Source of the DNA: Selaginella tamariscina
Lineage: Eukaryota > Streptophyta > Lycopodiopsida > Selaginellales > Selaginellaceae
Reading direction: 5' to 3'
NCBI GenBank assembly: GCA_003024785.1
Contig: PUQB01000020.1
Location: 1,206,314-1,270,313, forward strand
DNA: 64,000 nt
Made by a program: the position numbers and the translations under genes
Notes under the pieces: model-generated
What the model saw: the letters and a program-made list of their open reading frames with translations, nothing else
What the model was told of the DNA's origin: nothing
The model's database searches: none
In this document: positions 49,501 through 60,164 of the stretch, piece by piece
Position numbering within the stretch: position 1 is the stretch's first letter
Layout of the letters: each line of letters starts with the position of its first letter

Positions 49501-49917
49501 TGCCTTCTTCTAAGTTGAATTTTCAACAATTGGGCCCTTACAGAATTGCAGCTAAGGTCAATCCTATAGCTTTTCGATTAGAGCTACCATCAATTGTGAA
49601 GCTTCATCCTATGTTCCACACCTCTTTGTTAGAACCATATCACCATTCTTTTCTTCTAGGTCACGTTTCTTCTCCTCCCCTCCTGTGGTCATTGATGATG
49701 AACTTGAGTACGAAGTTGCAGCCATCCTTGATTCTCGTCTTCATCGCTGCCAACTTCAATACCTAATGGATTGGAAAGGTTATTTGCCTACCGATCGCAC
49801 TTGGGAACCTGCATATAATTTACTCCATGCTTCTTTCAAGGTTGCTGGCTTCCATCGGCGTTATCTTACTAAACCAGGTCCCAAGACTCGTGGAACTCGT
49901 CCTTAGGGAGGAGGTGT

Positions 49918-50528
49918 TGTCACGACTCGATACAGAATGCAAGATTCTGGATATAGGATATGCCTACAGAATATTCTTACAGGATATGCCTATAGATATA
50001 CTACAGGATATACCTACAGGATAAGGGTCACCATTTTTAGCTCATGACTAGATTAGGCTCATAACCAGATTAGCTCTTGGAGTTGTGAACATAAAAGCTC
50101 TGACCTAATTGTTGTATAATCAGTTACTATCAACACAGTCTTTCTACGATCAATCTTGTCTTGTTTTGTTCTTGTCTTGCTCCTTGTTTCCTGTTCTCTC
50201 CTTGTCTTATTGCTAGTTCCTATCCTGCTCCTGTCTTACTCATGATTCTTGTCCTGCTCCTATCTTGCTCCAGTTCCTGTCCTGCGCCTTGTCATGCTCC
50301 TGAGTTTCTAATTCCTATCTTGCTCCTTGTCCTGCTCCTGAGTTTCTAGTTCCTATCCTGCTCCTTGTCCTACTCTTGAGTCAAGCTCCCTTGTCCTGCT
50401 CCTGAGTTCCTAGTTCCTGTCATGCTCCTTGTCCTGCTCCTGAGTGCCTAGTTCCTGTCCTGCTCCTGAGTAAGCTCCTTGTCCTACTCATGAGTCAAGC
50501 TTCCTTGTTCTTGGATTGTGGCTTGATA
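49918..50528 (+). repeat. 3' LTR of the fourth chromodomain Gypsy
   Basis: 611 bases, TGTCACGACTCG...GGATTGTGGCTTGATA, right after the purine tract. Confidence 0.88.
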
Positions 50529-51037
50529 GCAGCCACGAATCCTTTAAAGTCTTCCATCAATGGGTTGTCACGCTCCAGCAAAGGAGCAACCCAAGCCCGT
50601 GGAGATCCAACTAGTAGGGATGTCAAAAGGCCAACCTTTTGTGCATCAGTCGAGTAGCAGTGTGGTTGCATACGGATCAAAAGCTTGATCTGATTCAGGA
50701 AACCTTAAAAATTGGCTCGATTGCCACTGAACTTCTGGCATGCTGATCTTTGGCTCCGAAGAAGAGTTCGATGGAGAAGAAACCATGGATGCTTGAGAGA
50801 GAGCCTGCATAGCAGCCTTGGAGGATGCATCAGCAGCTGCATGCCACATTGGTGGAACCTTGCAGATCTGTGACTACTTGGTACAAAGTGGCCAACTCAT
50901 GAAGCCATTTGGTGCTCACGTTAAAATTGCTCAAAATTTGCCATGATCTATGAAAGAAAGGAGGAAAACAAGGGAGAAAGCTAAGAAAAAAAAAGTAACT
51001 GAAAATCGGGGATCTATGAAAGGAGTTACTATTAAAC
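50529..51037 (-). pseudogene. gag start next to the right LTR (fossil)
   Basis: Minus-strand gag N-terminal text (AADASSKAAMQALSQASMVSS; SLLVGSPRAWVAPLLE) runs up to the LTR at 51038 and continues the gag at 45112-45775 across the inserted fourth element. Broken. Confidence 0.8.
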
Positions 51038-51399
51038 TGTTAAAAGCCACAATCCAAGAGCAAGAAGGCTTAACTCAAAAGCAGGATAAGAACTAGGAAC
51101 AAGACAAGAACAGGAGGCAAGGAGGAAAATAAGAACAAGACAAGAATGATCGTAGAATGACTGGTGTTAATATTAACTGATTGTACAACAATTAGGTCGG
51201 AGCTTTTATGCTCACAACTCCAAGAGTTAATTCTATGCATGAATTAAAAATATACTCCAAGAGCTAATCTAATCATGAGCTAAAATAATGTCCCTTATCC
51301 TGTAGGTATATTCTATAAGCATATCCTGTAAGTATATCCTGTATCGGGTCATGATACCAGGCATATCCTGTATCCTTTATCATGTATCGGGTCGTGACA
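51038..51399 (-). repeat. Right (5') LTR of the outer Gypsy
   Basis: 362 bases, minus orientation; the following CTTAC (51400-51404) matches the bases before 20914. It carries fewer minisatellite copies than its relatives. Confidence 0.82.
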
Positions 51400-51404
51400 C
51401 TTAC

Positions 51405-52242
51405 CAGGGAATCTTCTCATGTTATTGTTTGGTGTTGTGAGATGTTTCCCTATCCACTTTGCCAGATGCATGTTGGCCCATATATGTGTTTTTTTCATGT
51501 TACTAGTGGGGTTTCTCATAGATGAAGGCGGTAATATTAACAAACTATGGTTGTGCACAAGATTTCATTTCTTGGACTATTGTTTAATTTGGTGATTGTT
51601 TGTCATGATCCTATCTTTGTGTCTTGGAGTGTACCTTATTATTGGCATTGTTCTTGTCATGTTGTTGTTCAAGTCTTCTCCACACTGTATTGTGAAATGT
51701 TGTGGATGATCCCATGGAGGTGATGATGGGAATTCAACTTGAAGATCTTGTAAGAGTGTGATTTGCAATTTTCTTGTAGATGGTTGTTGCTCATGTAATG
51801 GAATTATGAGTTGTGGTGTATCACTGGAGAGAAAATGTACTCAAATGGTGGTTAATATAGTTGTTGTTCCAAGATGGCCCTAGTTTTGTTCATGGACTTC
51901 TCCTAATTAGCTACATGTTGTTTCTTCTTGGCCCTTTTCTTGTGCCATGGTGGTGGAATAGCAACATCTAGATTGACTACATCTATAATGTTGTCGGGAT
52001 ACTCATTAATGAGTCCAAACCAATATGTTGCATACAAAAGCTACACTACTCCCACTGATGGTAAAATCTTGCATTGTAATATAAACATATTAAGAATAAA
52101 ATAATACTGGAAAAGATCAAAGTGCATTTAGCCTTCTTCTTAGTATGACCATAGCTCCTTTTTGTGATGCTAATGTATACTTGTTCCCCTCAATGTGGAA
52201 TCTCCTCGCATTGCATCTAATGGTATGCATTCATCTTAGCCT
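51405..52242. other. Flanking DNA right of the nest, unassigned
   Basis: This should be the sequence that was next to 20908 before the nest arrived. Minus-strand text near 51580-51770 and 51900-52000 looks mildly coding (NIIDVVNLDVAIPPPWHKK), but I recognise no family and no gene structure. Confidence 0.4.
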
Positions 52243-52277
52243 GGACAATTATAGTCTACCCTAGACTATAATTGTCC
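52243..52277. repeat. Perfect palindrome with 16-base arms
   Basis: GGACAATTATAGTCTA, three bases, then its exact reverse complement. It lies at the start of the left LTR of the TRIM-like element, where the other LTR has one arm only. Confidence 0.92.
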
Positions 52278-52421
52278 ATTGTAGGCCACCCCACCTAATG
52301 CTAAACCCACATAGTGGTTGCCACCCCATTGTGTTCATTAACCAATCTGAGGTGCTATCCTGGGTCACTTTCTAGTCTAGGAGGTCACCCGAACCAATTG
52401 TGTTTCTTGCACGAGCACATT

Positions 52422-54118
52422 TGTCAGAGTTTTAACCTAAAGGGCCAACACGTGGTAACACGTGGCTGCCATGTGGCCATTCGGCGTCATCACCCTGTGT
52501 GAGCAACGCTAAGTTTCCCAAAACACCCAATGACCCTAGGGTTAGACTCTAATGCCCAAGTGGACAGGAGACTTAGGGTTTAGCCTAAGTCTCCCTAGAA
52601 TGTATGCCCCCAGAACCCTTAAGGGATAACCCTAGTTGACTTAGGGTCTTGCCCTAGAAGACCTAGACAAGCTCATGCTCTAACCCCCATCAAGGAGACG
52701 TGTGTTCCACACATACCCCTGGACAGAGCTAAGGCATCGTCACTTACCCCTTGAGGAATCACCCTCATCCGGGAGTACAACCCCTTTAGGGCAACAAGGG
52801 GTACCCTGAACCACGACTAACCCCTAAGGGTTTGAGTGGCCAAGTCATACCCTAGACCTAGGGTTAGTACTTAGTGAGGACACGAGTGTGCGCCGTAGAC
52901 GGACATGAGTGTTCTACTAAGTAAACTCCCTAAGGCTAGGTTTGGGATAACCCTAAGCACATGACCTTGCAGTGCCTCACGAAAGGGCTCCTGCTAACAT
53001 GTTTAGGTTGTTCAACCATTGAATTCCAAAGAGAACACTCCCCTAGCCAAGTGTGTCAAAGCACACCTAGTTATGAGACTTAACCTCCCTTGACAGATGC
53101 CCAAGGCTTAGCGCACCCTAGCAAGCACAAGCATGTCTGTTTGCTAAAGTATCCAACCCCTTGGCAACAAGCCTATGACATAACCTCAAAGGGCGTGCCT
53201 CAGGCGTTGTACCATGTGACGTTTAGCCCAGTGTCACATCTCCATGTGACACTGCCTTCCCGATGTGGGCTATCATGCCATAGCCCTTAGATTCGAGAGT
53301 TGCACAAGTGCCACAAACGTGGCTCCTAAATGCCAATTCTAGAACCCCTCAATTATCCCTCAAGACTCGGTAAGGAAACCTGTCAATCAAGAACCCACAC
53401 CCACAGTTGGACAAGGACAAAACATGCCCTGGTTAGCTGTGAGTGTTGCTCCTAGCTTGACATGGAGGAGGAGGTTGGAGACAAGCCTCAACCTCTGCTT
53501 CTTGGAATGTGCATTCTGACAAGACCTCCCAGGCATGGATTCGCCAACGTTAAGGGTAAGCTACCCCGAAGGTGGGACGTACCCCTGGCATCTGGAAGTT
53601 AGGGCGGCACAACAGAGGGTTGTGCCTTAACGACACAAGCTAGAGCTTGCACCGGGAGAGAGTAACGAGCTCAGTCATGAACCGGAACCCTCACTCCTAT
53701 ATACTACCTTATTTATGTGACAAGCCCCCCCCCCCTTGTTTTCCTGTTTACATAAGTGGGCTAGCACTGAAATCTCATTCCCAGAGGGAACATACTTGGT
53801 GAGTTATCATCGACCCTAAACCCTAACCTGTCAAACCTGGGGTATTTCTAAGCATATCCGACATGCCGAACTCACCGGAACTAGCCATTAATCCAACTGG
53901 GACACGGAAAACCAAGGTAAGAGTTTTCTAGATGGAAGTGCTAGCTTCGCCCAGAGTTTCTTGCAAATACCTAATGACACCCGGCCGGACCATCACTAGA
54001 TATCCAAGTGCACTAAGCGGCGCTGTTTCTTCTACACCTAGGGCTTATCAACTAGTACAGTAGGTAACAACAGTCAACGTCCAAAGTAAAGGGTTGAGTC
54101 ATAGTAAAAACTATGACA
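52422..54118 (-). repeat. 1.7-kb LTR, copy C (3')
   Basis: 1,697 bases, minus orientation. Pairs with 57872-59568. Tip palindrome at 54100-54117. Confidence 0.93.
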
Positions 54119-57100
54119 CACTCCCCCTTTGAAAATGTCAACGTCCTCGTTGACGTCCAACTCCAAGACTAGATAATGTTAGAGAAAATAACCAAAACTA
54201 ACATATCACTCTATGCGGAGTCAGCCAAAAGTTCACATAAGGTTTATTACCCCCTTGCATTACGCGAAATCAAGTACTTCAGAACCGTCGTTCACTAAGT
54301 TGTAAACCTAGCTGCCGGAGGCACCACTGCGACATGAAGTCACTTGGAGACCTTTTGCACGTCTGCAAAGTCTGTCACCCGACGCACACAACACAATGGT
54401 TAATTTCTTTACTTAACTAGAATTTATATTGGAGGCCTCTAGTTAGTGTTGTTGCCGGCCCCTTGGTTAAAAGAAATAAAGACTTGCTTTATTTTAATAT
54501 TAAATTGTTGACGACCTCTGTCATCTAACACAACAAGCACTTCTCAAATGCTTGCTCAAACACCTTTGCATTTCTTTTGATTTTCCAATGGTCCCACATC
54601 TCCACATGTTACATATTATAGCTTACATCTCTGCATCCCTCAGTGCTTCTCATTACCCCTTTTCATAAGGGTCTGCTACTATACCTATCTCTCATTAGTA
54701 TATAGCTACGCCAGACTAAGTATGAGACTTTTATCGGAATCAAGCTCTCTTCCGATATAAGAGTACAAGTCGTAAAACCCTGTTCTTTGTAACATGTCAA
54801 TCTGGCCAGAGGCGATCACAGAGGCGCATGGCTGTACACATGTAAACAACAAGGTCTTGCCAATCTACCAACTGCCATTCACTTGGTGTGTTATTAACAT
54901 AAATTTATTCCCATAGAATCAAATTCAGTCAAATCTGCGACCAAGTGTGATAGCCTTACCATTTGTCCTTCGCAACCATCTTTGTACTCTTTCATAACAC
55001 CGACCAGTTCAGGGACCAGATAAGCTAACATACCTTTCTTACAAACTAATGTGGAAACCAGGAAATTCAACCCACCTAGTGCCTCAATCGACAATCTTTA
55101 GATAACACGTCTCTTAATTGTCACTCTCATTGTACTCATTCCCCAAAGAGCACACATACTAGATGCCGTTCAATACTTCCTAACTCTTTATCTCACTAAG
55201 TTCAAAACCAAATTTTAAGACTTAGTTTCCACGATAAGAGTCTCTCTGAATTCAGAATACTGCACGCCTCCATAACATTATATTTATTTCCAACTCTTAA
55301 ACTGATTTCGTAAATGTTTCTCAACACTATACCGAAGTATAGCATTTTCACTAATTGAAGCAACTAGTGTTTTGATAAACATCTTTTAAAACTAATCCTT
55401 ATTCTATAAATAGTCGCAATTTCGATATTGATACTTCGAATGGATAATGATCGTTTTAACGTTCAAATCCTAAGCTTATCAACTAGTTGTTATACTAGTG
55501 GATATAAACTTACAATCATATCAATTTATCGAAATGCTACAACCACATTATAGATATGGTCTTAGTTTACATGAACGAACTTCAATTTTGAGACAGGAAA
55601 TATAATGTTACGACAGTATTTCGAGGAACTTTGTTCAGAGACTAAGAGGAATCATATAGTTGTCTGGTTCATCTAACTGATTTAGTAAGATATCAACCTC
55701 CACATAAATGTTATCAACACTGAAGTGTTATATCAACTTCATGTTTCCGTCATACCTTATAATTCAATAGATCTCCCCAAACATGAATAAGATATCTAGT
55801 TCAGTATTGAACTAAGATACATTATTCATTCTAGACACCTAGTAATCCAGAAAGTACTACATTGCCCCTCAAGCAATGTATTGAGAAATGCCTCATTTCT
55901 CAACTAACTTGAAAACACGTTTCAAGTTATAACACTAAGGTAGTGCCTTACCAAAGTGTTAACTCAAGTCCACTTGAGTCTTTATATTTATGATTATGGC
56001 CACCTCATGTGATCATAACCAAGTTTAATATTGAGCGCTCCAAACTCAATATTCAAGAGATACCATACTATACTTTGACAAGTCATTTATAATCAATCTT
56101 AAAAGATTGTCATAAATACTTTCAAAGTTTAAATATGAATATCTCAAGAATGAGGTGATAGGAAACCTCATATTCTCGAACCGGATATTGGACGAACCTT
56201 GAACTACAATCATCAAGAAGGGACACCATCTTCTTGAGCTAATCCCGCTACAAATCATACTTACAAGAATATTGAACCAACTCAAGGAACACCATCAAAC
56301 CTTGAGATAGAACTAACAACTAACCCAAGGAATACAATCAAACCTTGAGTCAAGAATAGTTCTTTTTTCAATATTCGAAAGATTGAAGATACATACTTTA
56401 TTTGTTCTTTAAGTCCCACATTTGCGACCATGATGCAGAGTCAAGAAACCGTCTTTTGAATAATCGTATTCGACTCTAAAATAAAATTGATATTGAAAAT
56501 CAATATCAACTTTAATTCTCATCGAACACCGACTCTCTGAGGAGGTACATGCACTTAAACCTCCAATGGAAATCCGACTATTACTAGCTCATTGGTAATT
56601 CTCAACATAAGTTATCAAACTTAGCAAGTTTCCTTACTTAGTCGATAAACAAAGTGAAGAATCCCAAATCATGCTCTTCTTAACCAAGGAATCACCCTTG
56701 TTCAAGACTTCTCCCCACATTGCAAACAACGTTACAGTTTCCAAGATTAAAGAGTTAACAATGAAAATGCACAAGTGTGCGCCGAACGCCTTCACTATGC
56801 AAGTTCTTCATTACTCAGTAAACTAAAAATGTAAACGTATGTTTCCAACATTACTCTTTCTGATAGATCATGCCATCTATCCCAAAAGTTGCATTGATAG
56901 GGATGCAACATTAAATCCGTCTACTGCCAAAATATTTATTCTATCCATTCTTAAGATCCCACATGAGATAACTTCATAATCAAGTTAGTTGAGTTAGCTA
57001 ACTTGAATAAAGGTGCGCGCCTTACAACCAACTAAGGTTTCAAGTTGTACTTTGTTCAAATCAGACGACTTGAACTTAGTAAACTATTTCACCTAATGTT

Positions 57101-57857
57101 ACTTGCAGCTAGCGTCATCAAAATATTACGAACATCGGACAATACTTTGATTACATTGGATCTTCGAACCAACTGCTTAACATATTCATCATATGTTAAT
57201 ATTGACATTCATTGTATTATAAGTTCATCACCATAGTCTGCTTCTAGAGTTACACTCTCGGAAACATGCACTATAAGAAGAGCTTATTTTACACTTTATG
57301 TCAAAATGTAGTGTTCATTCTTATGTTTGAATATGCCCCTTCTCCGAAGTCAAATTCTGAACATAAGTCTTTCCCCGTTTGAACACTATTGCTGGAATGA
57401 TATTGAATCTTGACCTAAGCCAAAACTCAATGGACATAGTCACGTTCTCAAATCATGTGTTATCCCAAATTCAAACACCTTAAAGAAAAAGAAAAATTTT
57501 CAATAATGTGTAGACTTAGGATATCACAAGACCCACTTCACAAGACTTAGTTTGTAAGCCAGAACAAACTAACACGCCACGTCTTGTGGAAGTATATGGT
57601 AAAGTAACCAAACATTCATAAGGTAAAGTAACCTGGCATACAACTTGGAAGTTGTCTTCCAAGTGCTACCTTCTAAGTCCATAACCCACACCCACTTATG
57701 AAGTAGGTGTACTTTGAAGAGTTATAGATCTCAGGACCAACTCTCCACGCAGAATTCAGACATTAGCCGAAAGTGATAGAGTACTTCAAGAATTTAGAAC
57801 TAACTAAACCCTAAAATACACTACACTTTAGGTAGTCCTACTGACCGCAGAGAATAG
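54119..57857 (-). other. Non-coding interior of the complete LARD-like element
   Basis: AT-rich outside the first 330 bases. The GC-richer 54119-54450 block, next to the purine tract, is shared in part with the tail of the coding chromovirus at 14809-15060 (CTATGCGGAGTCA; CCTTGCATTACGCGAA). No open frame of note on either strand. Confidence 0.8.
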
Positions 57858-57870
57858 GCTCTGATACCAA
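57858..57870 (-). promoter_or_regulatory. Primer-binding site, tRNA-Met type
   Basis: Minus strand TGGTATCAGAGCC, the exact common plant initiator tRNA-Met complement, one base from the end of LTR copy D. Confidence 0.92.
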
Positions 57871-57871
57871 T

Positions 57872-59568
57872 TGTCAGAGTTTTAACCCAAAGGGCCAACA
57901 CGTGGCAACACGTGGCTGCCAGGTGGCCATTCGGCGTCATCACCCTGTGTGAGCAACGCTAAGTTTCCCAAACAACCCCAACGACCCCTAGGGTTAGACT
58001 CTAATGCCCAAGTGGACAGGAGACTTAGGGTTTAGCCTAAGTCTCCCTAGAATGTTGCCCCCAAAACCCTTGAGGGATAACCCTAGTTGACTTAGGGTCT
58101 TGCCCTAGAAGACCTAGACAGCTCATGCCCTAACCCCCATCAAGGAGACGTGTGTTCCACACATACCCCTGGACAGAGCTAAGGCATCGTCACTTACCCC
58201 TTGAGGAATCACCCTCATCCGGGAGTACAACCCCTTTAGGGCACAAGGGGTACCCTGAACCACGACTAACCCCTAAGGGTTTGAGTGGCCAAGTCATACC
58301 CTAGACCTAGGGCTAGTACTTAGTGAGGACACGAGTGTGCGCCGTAGCGGACACGAGTGTTCTGCTAAGCAAACTCCCTAAGGCTAGGTTTGGGATAACC
58401 CTAAGCACATGACCTTGCGAGTGCCTCACGAAAGGGCTCCTGCTAACATGTTTAGGTTGTTCAACCCTTGAATTCCAAGAGAACACTCCCCTAGCCAAGT
58501 GTGCCAAAGCACACCTAGTTATGAGACCTAACCTCCCTTGAGCAGATGCCCAAGGCTTAGCACCCTAGTGCAAGCACAAGCATGTCTGTTTGCTAAAGTA
58601 TCCAACCCCTTGGCAACAAGCCTATGACATAACCCCAAAGGGCGTGCCTCAGGCGTTGTACCATGTGACGTTTAGCCCAGTGTCACATCTCCATGTGACA
58701 CTGCCTTTCCCGATGTGGGCTATCATGCCATAGCCCTTAGATTCAAGAGTTGCACCAAGTGCCACAAACGTGGCTCCTAAATGCCAACTAGAACCCCTCA
58801 ATTATCCCTCAAGACTCGGTAAGGAAACCTGTCAATCAAGAACCCACCCACAGTTGGACAAGGACACACATGCCCTGGTTAGCTGTGAGTGTTGCTCCTA
58901 GCTTGACATGGAGGAGGAGGTTGGAGACAAGCCTCAACCTCTGCTCTTGGAATGTGCATTCTGACAAGACCTCCCAGGCATGGATTCGCCAACGTTAAGG
59001 GTAAGCTACCCCGAAGGTGGGACGTACCCCTGGCATCTGGAAGTTAGGGCGGCACAACAGAGGGTTGTGCCTTAACGACACAAGCTAGAGCTTGCACCGG
59101 GAGAAGAGTAACGAGCTCAGTCATGAACCCAGGAACCCTCACTCCTATATACTACCTTATTTATGTGACAGAGCCCCCCCCCCCTGTTTTCCTGTTTACA
59201 TAAGTGGGCTAGCACTGAAATCTCATTCCCAAAGGGAACATACTTGGTGAGTTATCCATCGACCCCTAAACCCTAACCTGTCAAACCTGGGGGTATTTCT
59301 AAGCATATCCGACATGCCGAACTCACCGGAACTAGCCATTAATCCAATTGGGACACGGAAAACCAAGGTAAGAGTTTTCTAGATGGAAGTGCTAGCTTCG
59401 CCCAGAGTTTCTTGCAAATACCTAATGACACCGGCCGGACCATCACTAGATATCCAAGTGCACTAAGCGGGCCTGTTTCTTCTACACCTAGGGCTTATCA
59501 ACATAGTACAGTAGGTAACAACAGTAACGTCCAAAGTAAAGGGTTGAGTCATAGTAAAAACTATGATA
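57872..59568 (-). repeat. 1.7-kb LTR, copy D (5')
   Basis: 1,697 bases, minus orientation. C-run at about 59175-59186 beside ACCTTATTTATG, the TATA-like block of the LTR promoter read on the minus strand. Confidence 0.93.
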
Positions 59569-60164
59569 ACATTTTACTTTTGGGTTTTAGACAACCTCAT
59601 ACCAAATTAGCAAAAGGGCACATGCTCTTACTTTGGGTGGTCTTATGTGATATCTAATCTACCCACTATGTGTAACATTCATCACACTTTTGCTCAATTT
59701 TGCATTCTTGTGGGCAACTAATTTGCTTTTGATGGCTGGTTTACTCCCAACAATTCACTCTTGACCAACTTGCATGCCACTAGAAGCATGGGAACAGTTA
59801 CACACGAGGCTTAGGATCACTCCCATGGCCCTCAACTAAGCCATTGCATTACTTAGCCTAAGCTAGGAGTTAACTTTGATACTATATGTTACAATTTGTC
59901 CCTAAACTATAATTATCTAAGATAGGCCACTCCATCTAATGCTAAACCCACACAGTGGTTGCCACCCCATTGTGTTTGTTGAACAACCAAATGTGGTATT
60001 TTAAATCCCTTTCTAATTTGACTTAGTTGCATTCATGTGTGAGCACACTTTACTTTTAGGATTTAGACAACTGCATACTAGATTGACAAAAGGGGCGATC
60101 GCTTATACATACCTTTACTTTGGGTGGTCTTATGTGATATCTCCTCTACCCACTATGTGTAACA

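Larger units (their letters stand above)
45781..50528 (+). mobile_element. Fourth chromodomain Gypsy of the family
   Basis: LTRs 45781-46526 (746 bases) and 49918-50528 (611 bases), flanked by GCAGT (45776-45780) and GCAGC (50529-50533). Gag starts at 46629 (MADFEQFQRKHQMLLHELA), with the gag core at 46950-47330, a zinc knuckle near 47485-47520 (CLYCGEAGHKVAEC), protease at 47700-47960, a linker, integrase at 48650-49400 (MDFLTNLPPRGFDAVL, QSIVSDRGPQFMSKFWREL) and a chromodomain at 49700-49860 (LQYLMDWKGYLPTDRTWEP). A GGGAGGAGGTGT purine tract ends at the right LTR. Shorter than its relatives and broken in many places. It lies inside the gag of the inner Gypsy, opposite in direction. Confidence 0.9.
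20914..51399 (-). mobile_element. Outer chromodomain Gypsy of the nest
   Basis: The left LTR (20914-21444) and right LTR (51038-51399) are both in minus orientation and flanked by the same 5-base duplication CTTAC (20909-20913 and 51400-51404), so they bound one insertion. Next to the left LTR is the polypurine tract and chromodomain/integrase tail (21445-22071, minus); next to the right LTR is the start of gag. Everything between is later insertions and parts of close relatives. The element is broken many times and is the oldest layer of the nest. Confidence 0.85.
52422..59568 (-). mobile_element. Complete-ended non-coding LTR element (LARD-like)
   Basis: Two LTRs of 1,697 bases each (52422-54118 and 57872-59568) flank about 3.75 kb of non-coding interior. 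Target duplication ACATT stands on both sides (52417-52421, 59569-59573). Primer site TGGTATCAGAGCC (minus strand, 57858-57870) adjoins the right LTR, and an AAAGGGGGAGTG purine tract (minus strand, 54119-54130) adjoins the left. No gag or pol motif is seen, so it depended on a coding relative. LTRs of equal length and high likeness suggest a young insertion. Ends look whole. Confidence 0.93.
52262..60164 (-). mobile_element. TRIM-like miniature LTR element, split by a large insertion
   Basis: One terminal repeat is 59887-60164 (278 bases, TGTTAC...GTAACA). The other is in two pieces, about 52262-52421 and 59569-59676, separated by the 7.1-kb LARD-like element. Between the terminal repeats lie only about 210 bases (59677-59886). 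Read on the minus strand, TAGTATCAAAG follows the 5' repeat, loosely like a tRNA-Met primer site, and a purine-richer AAAAGTGTGATGAA precedes the 3' repeat. Size and layout fit TRIMs. No target duplication could be shown. Confidence 0.6.

Noticed and set aside
57858-57870. Possible tRNA-Met gene
   Set aside because: Only 13 bases complementary to the tRNA 3' end are present, directly beside an LTR, as a primer site should be.
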